A program made the translations under genes and the position numbers. Below are positions 51,651 through 60,425 of a DNA stretch of 64,000 nt, in pieces. Each line of letters opens with the position of its first letter. Positions within the stretch are counted from its first letter, which is position 1. The notes below the pieces were generated by a model. It worked only from the letters and a program-made list of their open reading frames with translations, searched no databases and was not told the DNA's origin. The DNA lies in NCBI GenBank assembly GCA_022448455.1, contig JAKUUR010000005.1:1-64000 (forward strand). The letters are read 5' to 3'. This DNA is from Candidatus Thioglobus autotrophicus (lineage in GTDB: Bacteria; Pseudomonadota; Gammaproteobacteria; PS1; Pseudothioglobaceae).

Positions 51651-52739
51651 ATGAAGTTGATGAAAATTACCAAGATAGCAACTCGAATTGTAAATTTGCC
51701 CTTTGAAAGCACTATAACAACTGCTATCCACGAAATGTCATCAGTCGGGTGTGTTCTACTAACTATTGAAACTGACGAGGGGATAGAGGGACAGAGTTAT
51801 TTGTTTAGTTTAAACGCTACCCAAATTCATTCCTTTAATGAGACACTAAAAGGCTTTGAATACCATCTGATTGGTAAAGACCCTCAGTTTGTCGAAGTTA
51901 TTTGGCAAGAGATTTGGCAAGCAATTAGCTCTATGCGACATAAAGATATTGCTATTCCAGCACTTTCAACAATTGATACTGCTATTTGGGACATTGTTGG
52001 CAAAACAGCTAACTTACCTCTTCATCGACTTTTTGGTGCCTGCCGTACAAAAATAAAAACTTACGCCAGTGGTGGTTTGTGGCTATCTCAATCAATTGAT
52101 TCACTACTAAAAGATACACAAAACTTTCTTGACCAAGGTTTTCGTTCTATGAAAATCCGTGTTGGCAGCACTAACTGGAAGAATGATGTTGAACGCGTCA
52201 AAGAAGTCAGAAATGCTATTGGTCCGGATATTGAACTGATGGCAGATATTAACCAAGCACTGGAACCTAAACAGGCGATTCAACTTGGGAAAGAACTGGA
52301 AGAGTATGATTTGCTATGGCTAGAAGAGCCGGTAGCATCCAATAACCGTGTTGGTCACGCTGAAGTTAGAAGCGCATTAGCTACCCCGATAGCTTCGGGT
52401 GAGAATGAATACAGTCTATCTGGCATGCATGAAATGATTGAAGCCAAAGCTTGTGATATTCTAATGCCTGATTTACAACGTATTGGTGGAATTTCGGAGA
52501 TGCGTAAAGTTGCAAACTTAGCCGAGTCTTACAATTTACCAATTTCAACTCACATCTTTACAGAACATAGTTTGAGTGTTGCCGGATCAGTCACTAATTG
52601 TCTTTCAGTTGAGCATGTGCCGTGGTTTTCTAAGTTGTTCAATGAACAAATTGATGTTATCAATGGTTATATTGATATACCTGAACGTCCAGGAACAGGC
52701 TTTACTTTTAACGACACCTACATAAAATTAATAAATTAA
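51651..52739 (+). CDS. mandelate racemase/muconate lactonizing enzyme family (enolase superfamily)
   Basis: FRSMKIRVG, ELMADINQAL, LLWLEEPV, SGENEYS, DILMPDLQRIGGISEMRK, STHIFTEHSL (metal ligands plus His). Confidence 0.92.
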   Translation: MKLMKITKIATRIVNLPFESTITTAIHEMSSVGCVLLTIETDEGIEGQSYLFSLNATQIHSFNETLKGFEYHLIGKDPQFVEVIWQEIWQAISSMRHKDIAIPALSTIDTAIWDIVGKTANLPLHRLFGACRTKIKTYASGGLWLSQSIDSLLKDTQNFLDQGFRSMKIRVGSTNWKNDVERVKEVRNAIGPDIELMADINQALEPKQAIQLGKELEEYDLLWLEEPVASNNRVGHAEVRSALATPIASGENEYSLSGMHEMIEAKACDILMPDLQRIGGISEMRKVANLAESYNLPISTHIFTEHSLSVAGSVTNCLSVEHVPWFSKLFNEQIDVINGYIDIPERPGTGFTFNDTYIKLIN

Positions 52740-53467
52740 TCTGTGTCAACTATTCCTGCACCTGCACCTGATGCACGAGACTCAGCTGTTGATTTCACTA
52801 AACAACGCGAAAAATAGTCGTAAATGCCTTGCCAGTGTTCTCCAACCTTGACTCCGGTTTGAAGTATTTTTTCTTTTTCTTCAATTGTAACAAATTTCCT
52901 TAAAACCGCATTGGCGGGGTATTTTTTTGTTTCAACTAGGGGACGAATAATCATATTACCTCCCTTACTTAACTCTATCGGTTGGGTATTTGAACTAACC
53001 ATTTCCCAAACCCCAGGCTCAGTAAAGTTTACTAAATACTCGTAATTACTCTCATCCAACCAGATTGCCTGCCAATCACTGCATTGATTTGCTCCCATTG
53101 CTGCAATAACCAGTAGCGGTGAGTCTACATTTTTAACAATCAATTCAACATTTCGAGATCCGACATTAATCCAATCGACCACACTGACAGAGGCAATAAG
53201 AGAAGATAAATACACATTATTAGGATTAACGAAATGAACCTGCGTATCTGAGTGTTCTAACTCTACGGCTAAATCACTTGTATGGCTGTCAAGATTGTTA
53301 AGCGCTTCTATACTGCAACTAGAAGGATCAAAACCGTTTTCTGCTATCCACATATTACTGCGCGCAAAATCCTCAGCTATACCAATCGGAGCATTCACTC
53401 CAAACCCTGCACGAGTAAAGAAAAACAACACCTCATTGAGTGAAATAGTTAATTGTTCTGTTGCCAT
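52736..53467 (-). CDS. DUF3726-like protein of unknown function
   Basis: 243 aa; SLNEVLFFFTRAGFGVNAPIGIAEDFARSNMWI resembles the DUF3726 N-terminus from memory. Confidence 0.5.
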   Translation of the reverse strand: MATEQLTISLNEVLFFFTRAGFGVNAPIGIAEDFARSNMWIAENGFDPSSCSIEALNNLDSHTSDLAVELEHSDTQVHFVNPNNVYLSSLIASVSVVDWINVGSRNVELIVKNVDSPLLVIAAMGANQCSDWQAIWLDESNYEYLVNFTEPGVWEMVSSNTQPIELSKGGNMIIRPLVETKKYPANAVLRKFVTIEEKEKILQTGVKVGEHWQGIYDYFSRCLVKSTAESRASGAGAGIVDTD

Positions 53468-55174
53468 CTAAATTACCTGCTTTGGTATAACTGGGAAGAA
53501 CCACTTGTCGTGATCGGGATCAGACAACTGGTCTGGCATTGGTGCTCCTTGATACATTGAGATTCTAGTCCAAAGGTCTGACTTGGGGTCAAATTTAGAA
53601 GCACCAAAAAACGCCAACTTAAAGCGCAACAAATCCAACGGTCTCATAGACTCATCCAATAAATTATCCTGAACTTCTGAATAAGGTCTTTGAAGGGTGT
53701 TTTGAATACGACGGATAATATGTCTAAACTGCGGGAAGGATAGTACAAACTCACCCACCAACATTTCATCACTTGTTGACAATAAGGCATGGTTAAGTTC
53801 ATGTGCATCTCGACCTATAGCTAAGGGCATTTCTTGTTCCGAACCCTCATCAACATCACGAGAACCAAAACGTGGCTCTAACTTATCTTCTGAGTAATAC
53901 CAAAAATGATGCTGTGACTCAGTGAGCGTAAAATCAATTGTCGTTGCCCAAACATAGTAATCTTCAACGATCCCTTTTAATTGACTTAGTGGCATGTCAG
54001 CTACCAACTTTGGAGTAGACACGGAAGACATCGTTTCAGCCAAATCATCCACCAAAGGCCCATGTGGCTCGATTATTAAAGACACAACCATTTCTTGACA
54101 TTCTAAGGAAAAACGATCTTCAACATACTGATAGATTCCATTCCAAGGGTAGGGCTTCATTAAGTTAATTTGATCACTACACCAATTACTAAGTGATCCA
54201 ATTTCATCCTTAAGACGATCAATTCTTGTTGTTTGCACTTCATCCTCTACACACCACTCCCTAAGGTGTTGGCTAACTTGAATCAGTGACTGCGTAAATT
54301 TTTCAAGTGTACCTTTGAGTGGAGTTTCCATACTTCTAACCTTTGCCAATGCACTTTCTTTGGCCACGACCCAGTTATGAATTAAAACAGGATGTTTTAA
54401 CAAAAAGGGAGCCATACCTAAACCAGTAGCATTACCAACGCCAATAAATTGACGAATATGTGGTTCAAACTTAACCGCCTTATTACCACCCCTTTTTCTC
54501 GCCAAATACTCAACCAAATCTATCGTAAACCAACGAATTAAGTAAACGGCCAAAAGTTCAATTTGAAATGCGCCCTTACACTCTTCACGGTCAGCAATTT
54601 TAGCTCTATCAGCGCAACCAAATTTACCACTACCATAAACTGCTGTAGTGCGCATCAAGTAACCTACTGATGACAGCAATTCAATATCTGGTTGATTGCC
54701 TTTTGCTAGGGTGGATATAACGTGCTCGAAAATCCTTAAACTTTTATTAGCTCTCGCTAAAACAAGTTCACTGGGGCGATATCTACCATCTTCCTGTTTA
54801 GGAGTATTGTTAGCTAGATAATCTATATCTGCTTGAGTTGGGATACCATCAAACAAGTTAAAAGTAGCATCCCAAACCTCAGCTATGACTCTGTCGGTAC
54901 GTTTTTTTGGTGGAATATCTTGAGTAAAAGCAATCAATGAGTAAGTTCTTAGTGGAGTAGTTACAGCATAAACACTAACACCAAAACCGTCACTGTCAAT
55001 ATCACGTCGAAGACATTCAAATTTCCAATTCTCTTTAGACATGCGTCTAATCAGAGAACGCATAAAACTTAGCCTAGTTTGGTGAGAAGATCCCATTCTG
55101 TCTAAACGCATAACTTGTTCAGGTGGGCGCATAAATTGCGCACTAAGATTAGACAAGTTTGACTCAGAAATCAT
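53468..55174 (-). CDS. conserved-looking protein of unknown function (568 aa)
   Basis: Long intact ORF, immediately upstream (1 bp) of the DUF3726-like gene; no recognisable domain. Confidence 0.8.
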   Translation of the reverse strand: MISESNLSNLSAQFMRPPEQVMRLDRMGSSHQTRLSFMRSLIRRMSKENWKFECLRRDIDSDGFGVSVYAVTTPLRTYSLIAFTQDIPPKKRTDRVIAEVWDATFNLFDGIPTQADIDYLANNTPKQEDGRYRPSELVLARANKSLRIFEHVISTLAKGNQPDIELLSSVGYLMRTTAVYGSGKFGCADRAKIADREECKGAFQIELLAVYLIRWFTIDLVEYLARKRGGNKAVKFEPHIRQFIGVGNATGLGMAPFLLKHPVLIHNWVVAKESALAKVRSMETPLKGTLEKFTQSLIQVSQHLREWCVEDEVQTTRIDRLKDEIGSLSNWCSDQINLMKPYPWNGIYQYVEDRFSLECQEMVVSLIIEPHGPLVDDLAETMSSVSTPKLVADMPLSQLKGIVEDYYVWATTIDFTLTESQHHFWYYSEDKLEPRFGSRDVDEGSEQEMPLAIGRDAHELNHALLSTSDEMLVGEFVLSFPQFRHIIRRIQNTLQRPYSEVQDNLLDESMRPLDLLRFKLAFFGASKFDPKSDLWTRISMYQGAPMPDQLSDPDHDKWFFPVIPKQVI

Positions 55175-55184
55175 AATTAATTAG

Positions 55185-56177
55185 CTAATTAATTATAGGC
55201 CCGAAAGATGATTCAAAAAAGTTCAGCCAATTATTTCCCATCACTGCAGCCACTTCATCATCAGAAAAGCCGACATCTTTTAGACCCAAGGCAATATTTG
55301 AAAAATCGCGGTTATCACGAAACCATAAAGGTTGATCAGGAAAGCCAGCAGAACCAGCAGAACCTTCACCGAAGTCTCGCTCGTTTGTCCAGGTACCATT
55401 TCTCATCCACTCAACAACGCTGTCAGGCTGATTTTGACACAAATCAGTTCCGATTCCGATGTTTTGAACTCCCATGATCTCAGCAGTATCCGCAATCATT
55501 GCAGAAAAACTTTCGAGTGTACAGTTTGTGCCGTCCTTGAGATGGTGCGGGTATACCGAAAATCCCAACATACTTCCGCTTTCACCCAATGCCTTGAGGA
55601 CTTCATTAGACTTATTTCTAAGTGCTGGATGCCAGAAGGTTGGGTTGGCATGTGTAATGACAATCGGACGCTCTGATATTTCAATAGCCTCCAGTGTTGA
55701 ACGTTCAGCAGAATGACTCATATCGACAACCAGACCGACCCGATTCATCTCTTTAATCACCTGCTTACCCATTCTTGTGATTCCAGAATCGTTCTCTTCA
55801 TAACAACCTGTAGCCAACAAGCTCTGGTTGTTATAGGTCAGCTGCATAAACCTTACACCTAGCTGATGACATATCTCTACCAGACCAATATTGTCCTCAA
55901 TCGGTGAACAGTTTTGAAAACCAAAAAATATTGCAGTACGGCCCTCTTTCTGAGCCTTGCGAACGTCGTCAGCTGTTCGACCATGAAAAATCATATCCGA
56001 ATAACTTTCAAATCGACGATTCCAGTCAATTACATTCTGCACCATTTCTTGAAAATCTTCGTGATAACAAATAGTGACGTGAATTGCACTCAAGCCACCC
56101 TCGTTGATTTGCTTAAAAACTTCTTCACTCCAGTTGTTGTATTGCAGAGCGTCAATAAACAGAGATGGATGTGCCAT
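55185..56177 (-). CDS. membrane dipeptidase (M19, renal dipeptidase family)
   Basis: FMQLTYNNQSLLATGCYE, VGLVVDMSHSAERSTLEAIEISERPIVITHANP, IGIGTDLCQ. Confidence 0.92.
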   Translation of the reverse strand: MAHPSLFIDALQYNNWSEEVFKQINEGGLSAIHVTICYHEDFQEMVQNVIDWNRRFESYSDMIFHGRTADDVRKAQKEGRTAIFFGFQNCSPIEDNIGLVEICHQLGVRFMQLTYNNQSLLATGCYEENDSGITRMGKQVIKEMNRVGLVVDMSHSAERSTLEAIEISERPIVITHANPTFWHPALRNKSNEVLKALGESGSMLGFSVYPHHLKDGTNCTLESFSAMIADTAEIMGVQNIGIGTDLCQNQPDSVVEWMRNGTWTNERDFGEGSAGSAGFPDQPLWFRDNRDFSNIALGLKDVGFSDDEVAAVMGNNWLNFFESSFGPIIN

Positions 56178-57625
56178 TATGGATTACCTGCGGAAATATA
56201 AGATGTTTTGACTTGAGTATAAAGCTCTTTTGCATACTGGCCTTGCTCTCTGGGACCAAAACTGGAATTTTTTCTGCCTCCAAATGGAACATGGTAGTCA
56301 GTACCGGCTGTAGGAAGATTAACCATCACACAACCACTCTCTGCATTCCTACGGAAGTGGCTTGCAATTGACAATGACTGGGTGATGATGCCTGAAACTA
56401 GGCCAAAGTCGGTATCATTGGCTACTGCAAGCGCTTCATCATAATTCTTGACTTTAATAACACAGGCCATCGGCGCGAATAACTCTTCACGATTAACTCT
56501 CATTGAGTTGTCGCCTCCTATCAGTAAAGCTGGTTGCATATAAAAACCAGGGGTCTTTAATTCAAGCTGCTCTCCACCGCAAGCAACTTCACAGCCTTCC
56601 TGTCTAGCTAAATCCATATATTTAAGGTTTGAAGCTAATTGCTCCTCGCTTGATGCAGGACCAATTTGAGTACCCTCCTCAAGTGCATGACCCACTTTAA
56701 GTGCAGAAGTTGATTTTTGCATACGATCGACAAACTCGTCATGGATTGACTCATGAACAACTAATCGAGAAGAGGCTGTGCACTTTTGACCAGTACTCCC
56801 AAACGCCCCACCTGTTGCTGCTGCAACAGCAACTTCAATATCAGCATCGTCCATTATCACCAAAGGATTCTTTGAACCTAATTCTAGTTGGAACTTGGTT
56901 AAATTTTTCGCTGCAGCGCTTGCAATCTGAAGACCAACATCATAAGAACCTGTAAAACTGATGGCATGAACCATAGGACTTTCTACTAGTGCTTGACCAA
57001 TAGAAGAACCAGAGCCCATAACTAGGTTAAATAAACCTTTTGGAATATCCTGTTTTGAGATAATCTCAGTTAATGCAACCGCACTAGCTGGAGTCAGGTT
57101 GGCAGGCTTCCAAATAACGGCATTACCAAATGCAAGTGCTGGGGCAATCTTCCAACTCGCGGTCGCTGTAGGAAAATTCCAAGGAGAAATAATTGCAACC
57201 GTACCCATAGGTTCACGACGAACGTCAACCTCTATGCCCGGCCTAACTGAGTCTGCCGTGTCACCACTTTGACGAAGAACCTCAGCAGCGTAATAAGTAA
57301 AAAATTGACCGGCCCTATAAACTTCTCCTTTACCTTCAGCTAAAGGCTTTCCTTCTTCACGAGACAACAACTCACCTAACTCTGCACTACGGGCCATCAT
57401 CTCTTCACCGATCTTCATTAGCACAGCTTGTCTCTGCTCTAAGCCTGTAGCTGACCATTGCTTTTGAGCAATCTGAGCGGAGTTTAGTGCGTCTTCAAGT
57501 TGCGACTTACTTGCTTGTGCATACTCACCAATAACATCATGGGTATCGGAGGGATTAATGTTTGATATGGAACCAGAACCTGCAATCCAGTCACCAGCAA
57601 TAAAATTATTTGATAAATTTGACAT
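56177..57625 (-). CDS. aldehyde dehydrogenase family (NAD(P)-dependent)
   Basis: ISPWNFPTATASWKIAPALAFGNAVIWKPA, FQLELGSKNPLVI, GQKCTASSR, VPFGGRKNSSFG; likely start MSNLSNNF at 57625 (track ORF extends to 57715). Confidence 0.93.
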   Translation of the reverse strand: MSNLSNNFIAGDWIAGSGSISNINPSDTHDVIGEYAQASKSQLEDALNSAQIAQKQWSATGLEQRQAVLMKIGEEMMARSAELGELLSREEGKPLAEGKGEVYRAGQFFTYYAAEVLRQSGDTADSVRPGIEVDVRREPMGTVAIISPWNFPTATASWKIAPALAFGNAVIWKPANLTPASAVALTEIISKQDIPKGLFNLVMGSGSSIGQALVESPMVHAISFTGSYDVGLQIASAAAKNLTKFQLELGSKNPLVIMDDADIEVAVAAATGGAFGSTGQKCTASSRLVVHESIHDEFVDRMQKSTSALKVGHALEEGTQIGPASSEEQLASNLKYMDLARQEGCEVACGGEQLELKTPGFYMQPALLIGGDNSMRVNREELFAPMACVIKVKNYDEALAVANDTDFGLVSGIITQSLSIASHFRRNAESGCVMVNLPTAGTDYHVPFGGRKNSSFGPREQGQYAKELYTQVKTSYISAGNP

Positions 57626-57760
57626 GTAATGTTTTGAAGATTTGATAGGACTGAATTTTACTCTGTGTTTTTGATTTTTCAATGGGTTAAGGCGCTTACG
57701 AGCCAAATAATACACTTTTTCACTAAATGAAGGCTATTATTGTGGTGACTTCAAATATTA

Positions 57761-57788
57761 TTGACTTTTAAATAATAATGCATAATAA
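57761..57788 (+). promoter_or_regulatory. putative promoter upstream of the MttB-family gene
   Basis: TTGACT - 16 bp - TAATAA, about 30 bp from the start codon. Confidence 0.35.
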
Positions 57789-57818
57789 TTCTTTTGTATT
57801 CATTTATCCTAATTTATC

Positions 57819-59360
57819 ATGAGTAGTGCTGTAGAGCGTCTTGGTCGGAACGTAAGAAGAGCTGAACGATTAAAAACTAAAATCGAAATGCTTCCGACTT
57901 TAAAGCGCAACATTCCCTTAACGGAGCCGATGAGCGAAGAGCAGATTCTGCAAATGGACAATGCCTCTTTATCAATCCTTGAGGAGGTAGGTGTTGAGTT
58001 TCATGACCCCATTGCCCTTCAACATTGGACTGATGCAGGCGCTGATGTTCAGGGAGAGCGCGTTCACTTTGATAGAGGCCTTATTCGTGAATTAATTTCA
58101 ACGATTCCTGAAAATCTCACTATGGAGGCACGTGACCCTGAAAAGTCACTTGAAATTGGAGGCAATAACTCAATCTTTGTGCCCATGACTGGCGCCCCAT
58201 TTATCTCTGACCTTGAAAACAAAAGACGCCTTCCAACTCTGGAAGACTTGGCCAATTTCCACAAACTTTCACATATGCTACCTGCTCTCCATTCGAGTGC
58301 TCACCACATTGTTGAGCCAATGGACCATCCGATTTCTCATCGTCACCTAAGAATCACCTATTCATCAATGAAACACTCAGATAAAACCTTTATGGGTATG
58401 ACAACTAGTGGTAAAAATGCTGAAGATGTGATGGAAATGTGCAAGATACTCTTTGGTGCAGAATATATTGATAGTCATCCGGTAGTCACCGGTAATGTAA
58501 ACGGAAATTCTCCACTGGTATGGGACCAAACCATGCTCTCAGCGCTACGCGTTTTTTCTGCTCACAACCAGCCTGTACTTTGTTCACCATTCGTTTTAGG
58601 TGGTGCCAATACGCCAGCAAGTGTCGCCCCGACTGTTGCTCAACTAAATGCAGAAGCCCTATCGGCACTTGCTTATACGCAAGTTATCCGCAAAGGAGCG
58701 CCGGCAATCTATGGCCACTATCTTGCTACAGTATCAATGCAATCAGGAGCACCAATGGCGGGTACACCTGAAATCTCTTTAATGAACTTTATGATTGGAC
58801 AAATGGCGCGTTATTACCAAGTTCCCTGGCGCAGCTCAAGCACACTAGGCGGTTCAAAACTATTTGATGCACAATCAGGCTATGAAAGCGCCTCGACTAT
58901 GATGGCTGTTCTTCTGTCTGGTGCTAACTATATTTGGCACTCTGCCGGTTGGAATGAAGCTGGAATGCACTGCTCAATGTCAAAGTTTGTAGTGGATGCT
59001 GAGCAATGTGAAATGGGTTATAGAATGGCAGAAGGTATTCGCTGGGATGATTTTGATGAGGGTTTAGCTGCTATTAGAGATGTCGGTCCTGGTGGCCACT
59101 ATCTCGGACATCAACATACAATGGACAATTTCCAAAGGGCATTTTTTATGCCCAAGTTATTTGACAATAATTCTATCGAACAATGGGAAGCTGATGGCAG
59201 TAAGGACACAATACAGAGAGGGATTGAGGGTGCCAAGAAATTACTAGCTGATTACCAAGAACCTAAATTGGATGAAGATAAGGATGAAGAACTTCTTGAT
59301 TTTATTGCTAGAAGAGAAACAACAATTCCTGCAATGGAAGCGCTTAATCAGGAATATTAA
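57819..59360 (+). CDS. trimethylamine methyltransferase (MttB) family protein, non-pyrrolysine
   Basis: 513 aa; TMEARDPEKSLEIGG, VPMTGAPFISDLENKRRLPTLEDLANFHKL, GAPMAGTPEISLMNFMIGQMARYY; no in-frame stop within the ORF, so no amber/Pyl codon. Confidence 0.9.
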   Translation: MSSAVERLGRNVRRAERLKTKIEMLPTLKRNIPLTEPMSEEQILQMDNASLSILEEVGVEFHDPIALQHWTDAGADVQGERVHFDRGLIRELISTIPENLTMEARDPEKSLEIGGNNSIFVPMTGAPFISDLENKRRLPTLEDLANFHKLSHMLPALHSSAHHIVEPMDHPISHRHLRITYSSMKHSDKTFMGMTTSGKNAEDVMEMCKILFGAEYIDSHPVVTGNVNGNSPLVWDQTMLSALRVFSAHNQPVLCSPFVLGGANTPASVAPTVAQLNAEALSALAYTQVIRKGAPAIYGHYLATVSMQSGAPMAGTPEISLMNFMIGQMARYYQVPWRSSSTLGGSKLFDAQSGYESASTMMAVLLSGANYIWHSAGWNEAGMHCSMSKFVVDAEQCEMGYRMAEGIRWDDFDEGLAAIRDVGPGGHYLGHQHTMDNFQRAFFMPKLFDNNSIEQWEADGSKDTIQRGIEGAKKLLADYQEPKLDEDKDEELLDFIARRETTIPAMEALNQEY

Positions 59361-59363
59361 CTT

Positions 59364-59508
59364 ATGAGTGATGAAATGAAAAAAGTGGCATTAATCACAG
59401 GATCCTTTGGTGGCATGGCTTGCCTCACCTGAGTCAAGCTTTGTTACCGGTCAGGTTTATACTATTGATGGTGGACGTATGGCAAAACTTAGCCTACCAA
59501 ACATTTAG
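59364..59508 (+). pseudogene. short-chain dehydrogenase (SDR) remnant with large internal deletion
   Basis: Frame 1: [18 protein letters not shown] (SDR N-terminus); another frame: [30 protein letters not shown] (SDR C-terminus); catalytic middle absent. Confidence 0.88.
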
Positions 59509-59516
59509 GGGAAAAA

Positions 59517-60425
59517 ATGAAATTTGAAGGAATATATACACCAATTGTCACTCCCTATGATGACAATCATGGCATCAATTACGACGTAATTGAGGCTATT
59601 GTTGATGATCTGATTAGTAGTGGTGTTCATGGCTTACTTGTAGCCGGCACTACCGGTGAATACTACTCCCAAGAGAAAGATGAGCGCGTGCAGTTAATGA
59701 AAACTTGTAAGGAGATTATTGGCAATCGACTGCCCTTCGTTGTCGGGACAGGTGCTATTCGAACTGAAGATTCCGTTTTTTTCGCTGAAGAGGCAGCTAA
59801 GGTGGGCGCTGATGCAATTTTAGTTTCAACTTCACCTTATGCACTACCTACAGAGAGGGAAAATGCACTCCACGCCCTGGCTATTGATCGAGCCGCAAAT
59901 TTACCTATCATACTATACAATTATCCTGGACGTACTGGTGCTATGATGGGTGCAGAATATCTGGATCGAGTTGGAAGGTCTTCTAATTTTTGTGCCATTA
60001 AAGAAAGTAGCGGTGATATTGACCGACTCCACTTATTGGCAAGAGATTACTCGCACATTCAACTATGTTGTGGCATGGATGACCAGGCATTAGAATTCTT
60101 TGCTTGGGGCGCAAGCTGCTGGGTCTGCGCTGGCTCAAACTTTGCCCCAGAAGCGCACATTGCTCTCTATCAAGCTTGCCGAGTTGAGGGTAACTTTGAT
60201 AAAGGTAGGCGCATAATGTCTGCAATGATGCCATTGATGAGAGTACTCGAACAAGGTGGCAAATTTATTCAATGTGTAAAACACGGATCAACAATGAGAG
60301 GTCTACCGGTAGGTCCGCCAAGAAAGCCATTACAACCACTCAACAAAGATGATAAGCGCCAACTCGAGCAGGTCATCGGTGTGATGAACCATACGATTAA
60401 TCTAATTACAAAGGAGGGTAGCTAA
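59517..60425 (+). CDS. dihydrodipicolinate synthase/N-acetylneuraminate lyase (DapA) family
   Basis: YTPIVTPYDDNHGINYD, GLLVAGTTGEYYSQEKDER, ILYNYPGRTGAMM, FCAIKESSGDIDRL. Confidence 0.93.
   Translation: MKFEGIYTPIVTPYDDNHGINYDVIEAIVDDLISSGVHGLLVAGTTGEYYSQEKDERVQLMKTCKEIIGNRLPFVVGTGAIRTEDSVFFAEEAAKVGADAILVSTSPYALPTERENALHALAIDRAANLPIILYNYPGRTGAMMGAEYLDRVGRSSNFCAIKESSGDIDRLHLLARDYSHIQLCCGMDDQALEFFAWGASCWVCAGSNFAPEAHIALYQACRVEGNFDKGRRIMSAMMPLMRVLEQGGKFIQCVKHGSTMRGLPVGPPRKPLQPLNKDDKRQLEQVIGVMNHTINLITKEGS

Noticed and set aside
55208-55716. Three overlapping plus-strand ORFs (89, 114 and 80 aa)
   Set aside because: Antisense to the M19 dipeptidase gene; no family resemblance.
57819-59360. Pyrrolysine-containing MttB
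   Set aside because: The ORF is uninterrupted over 513 codons with no in-frame TAG, so this is a non-Pyl MttB-family member.
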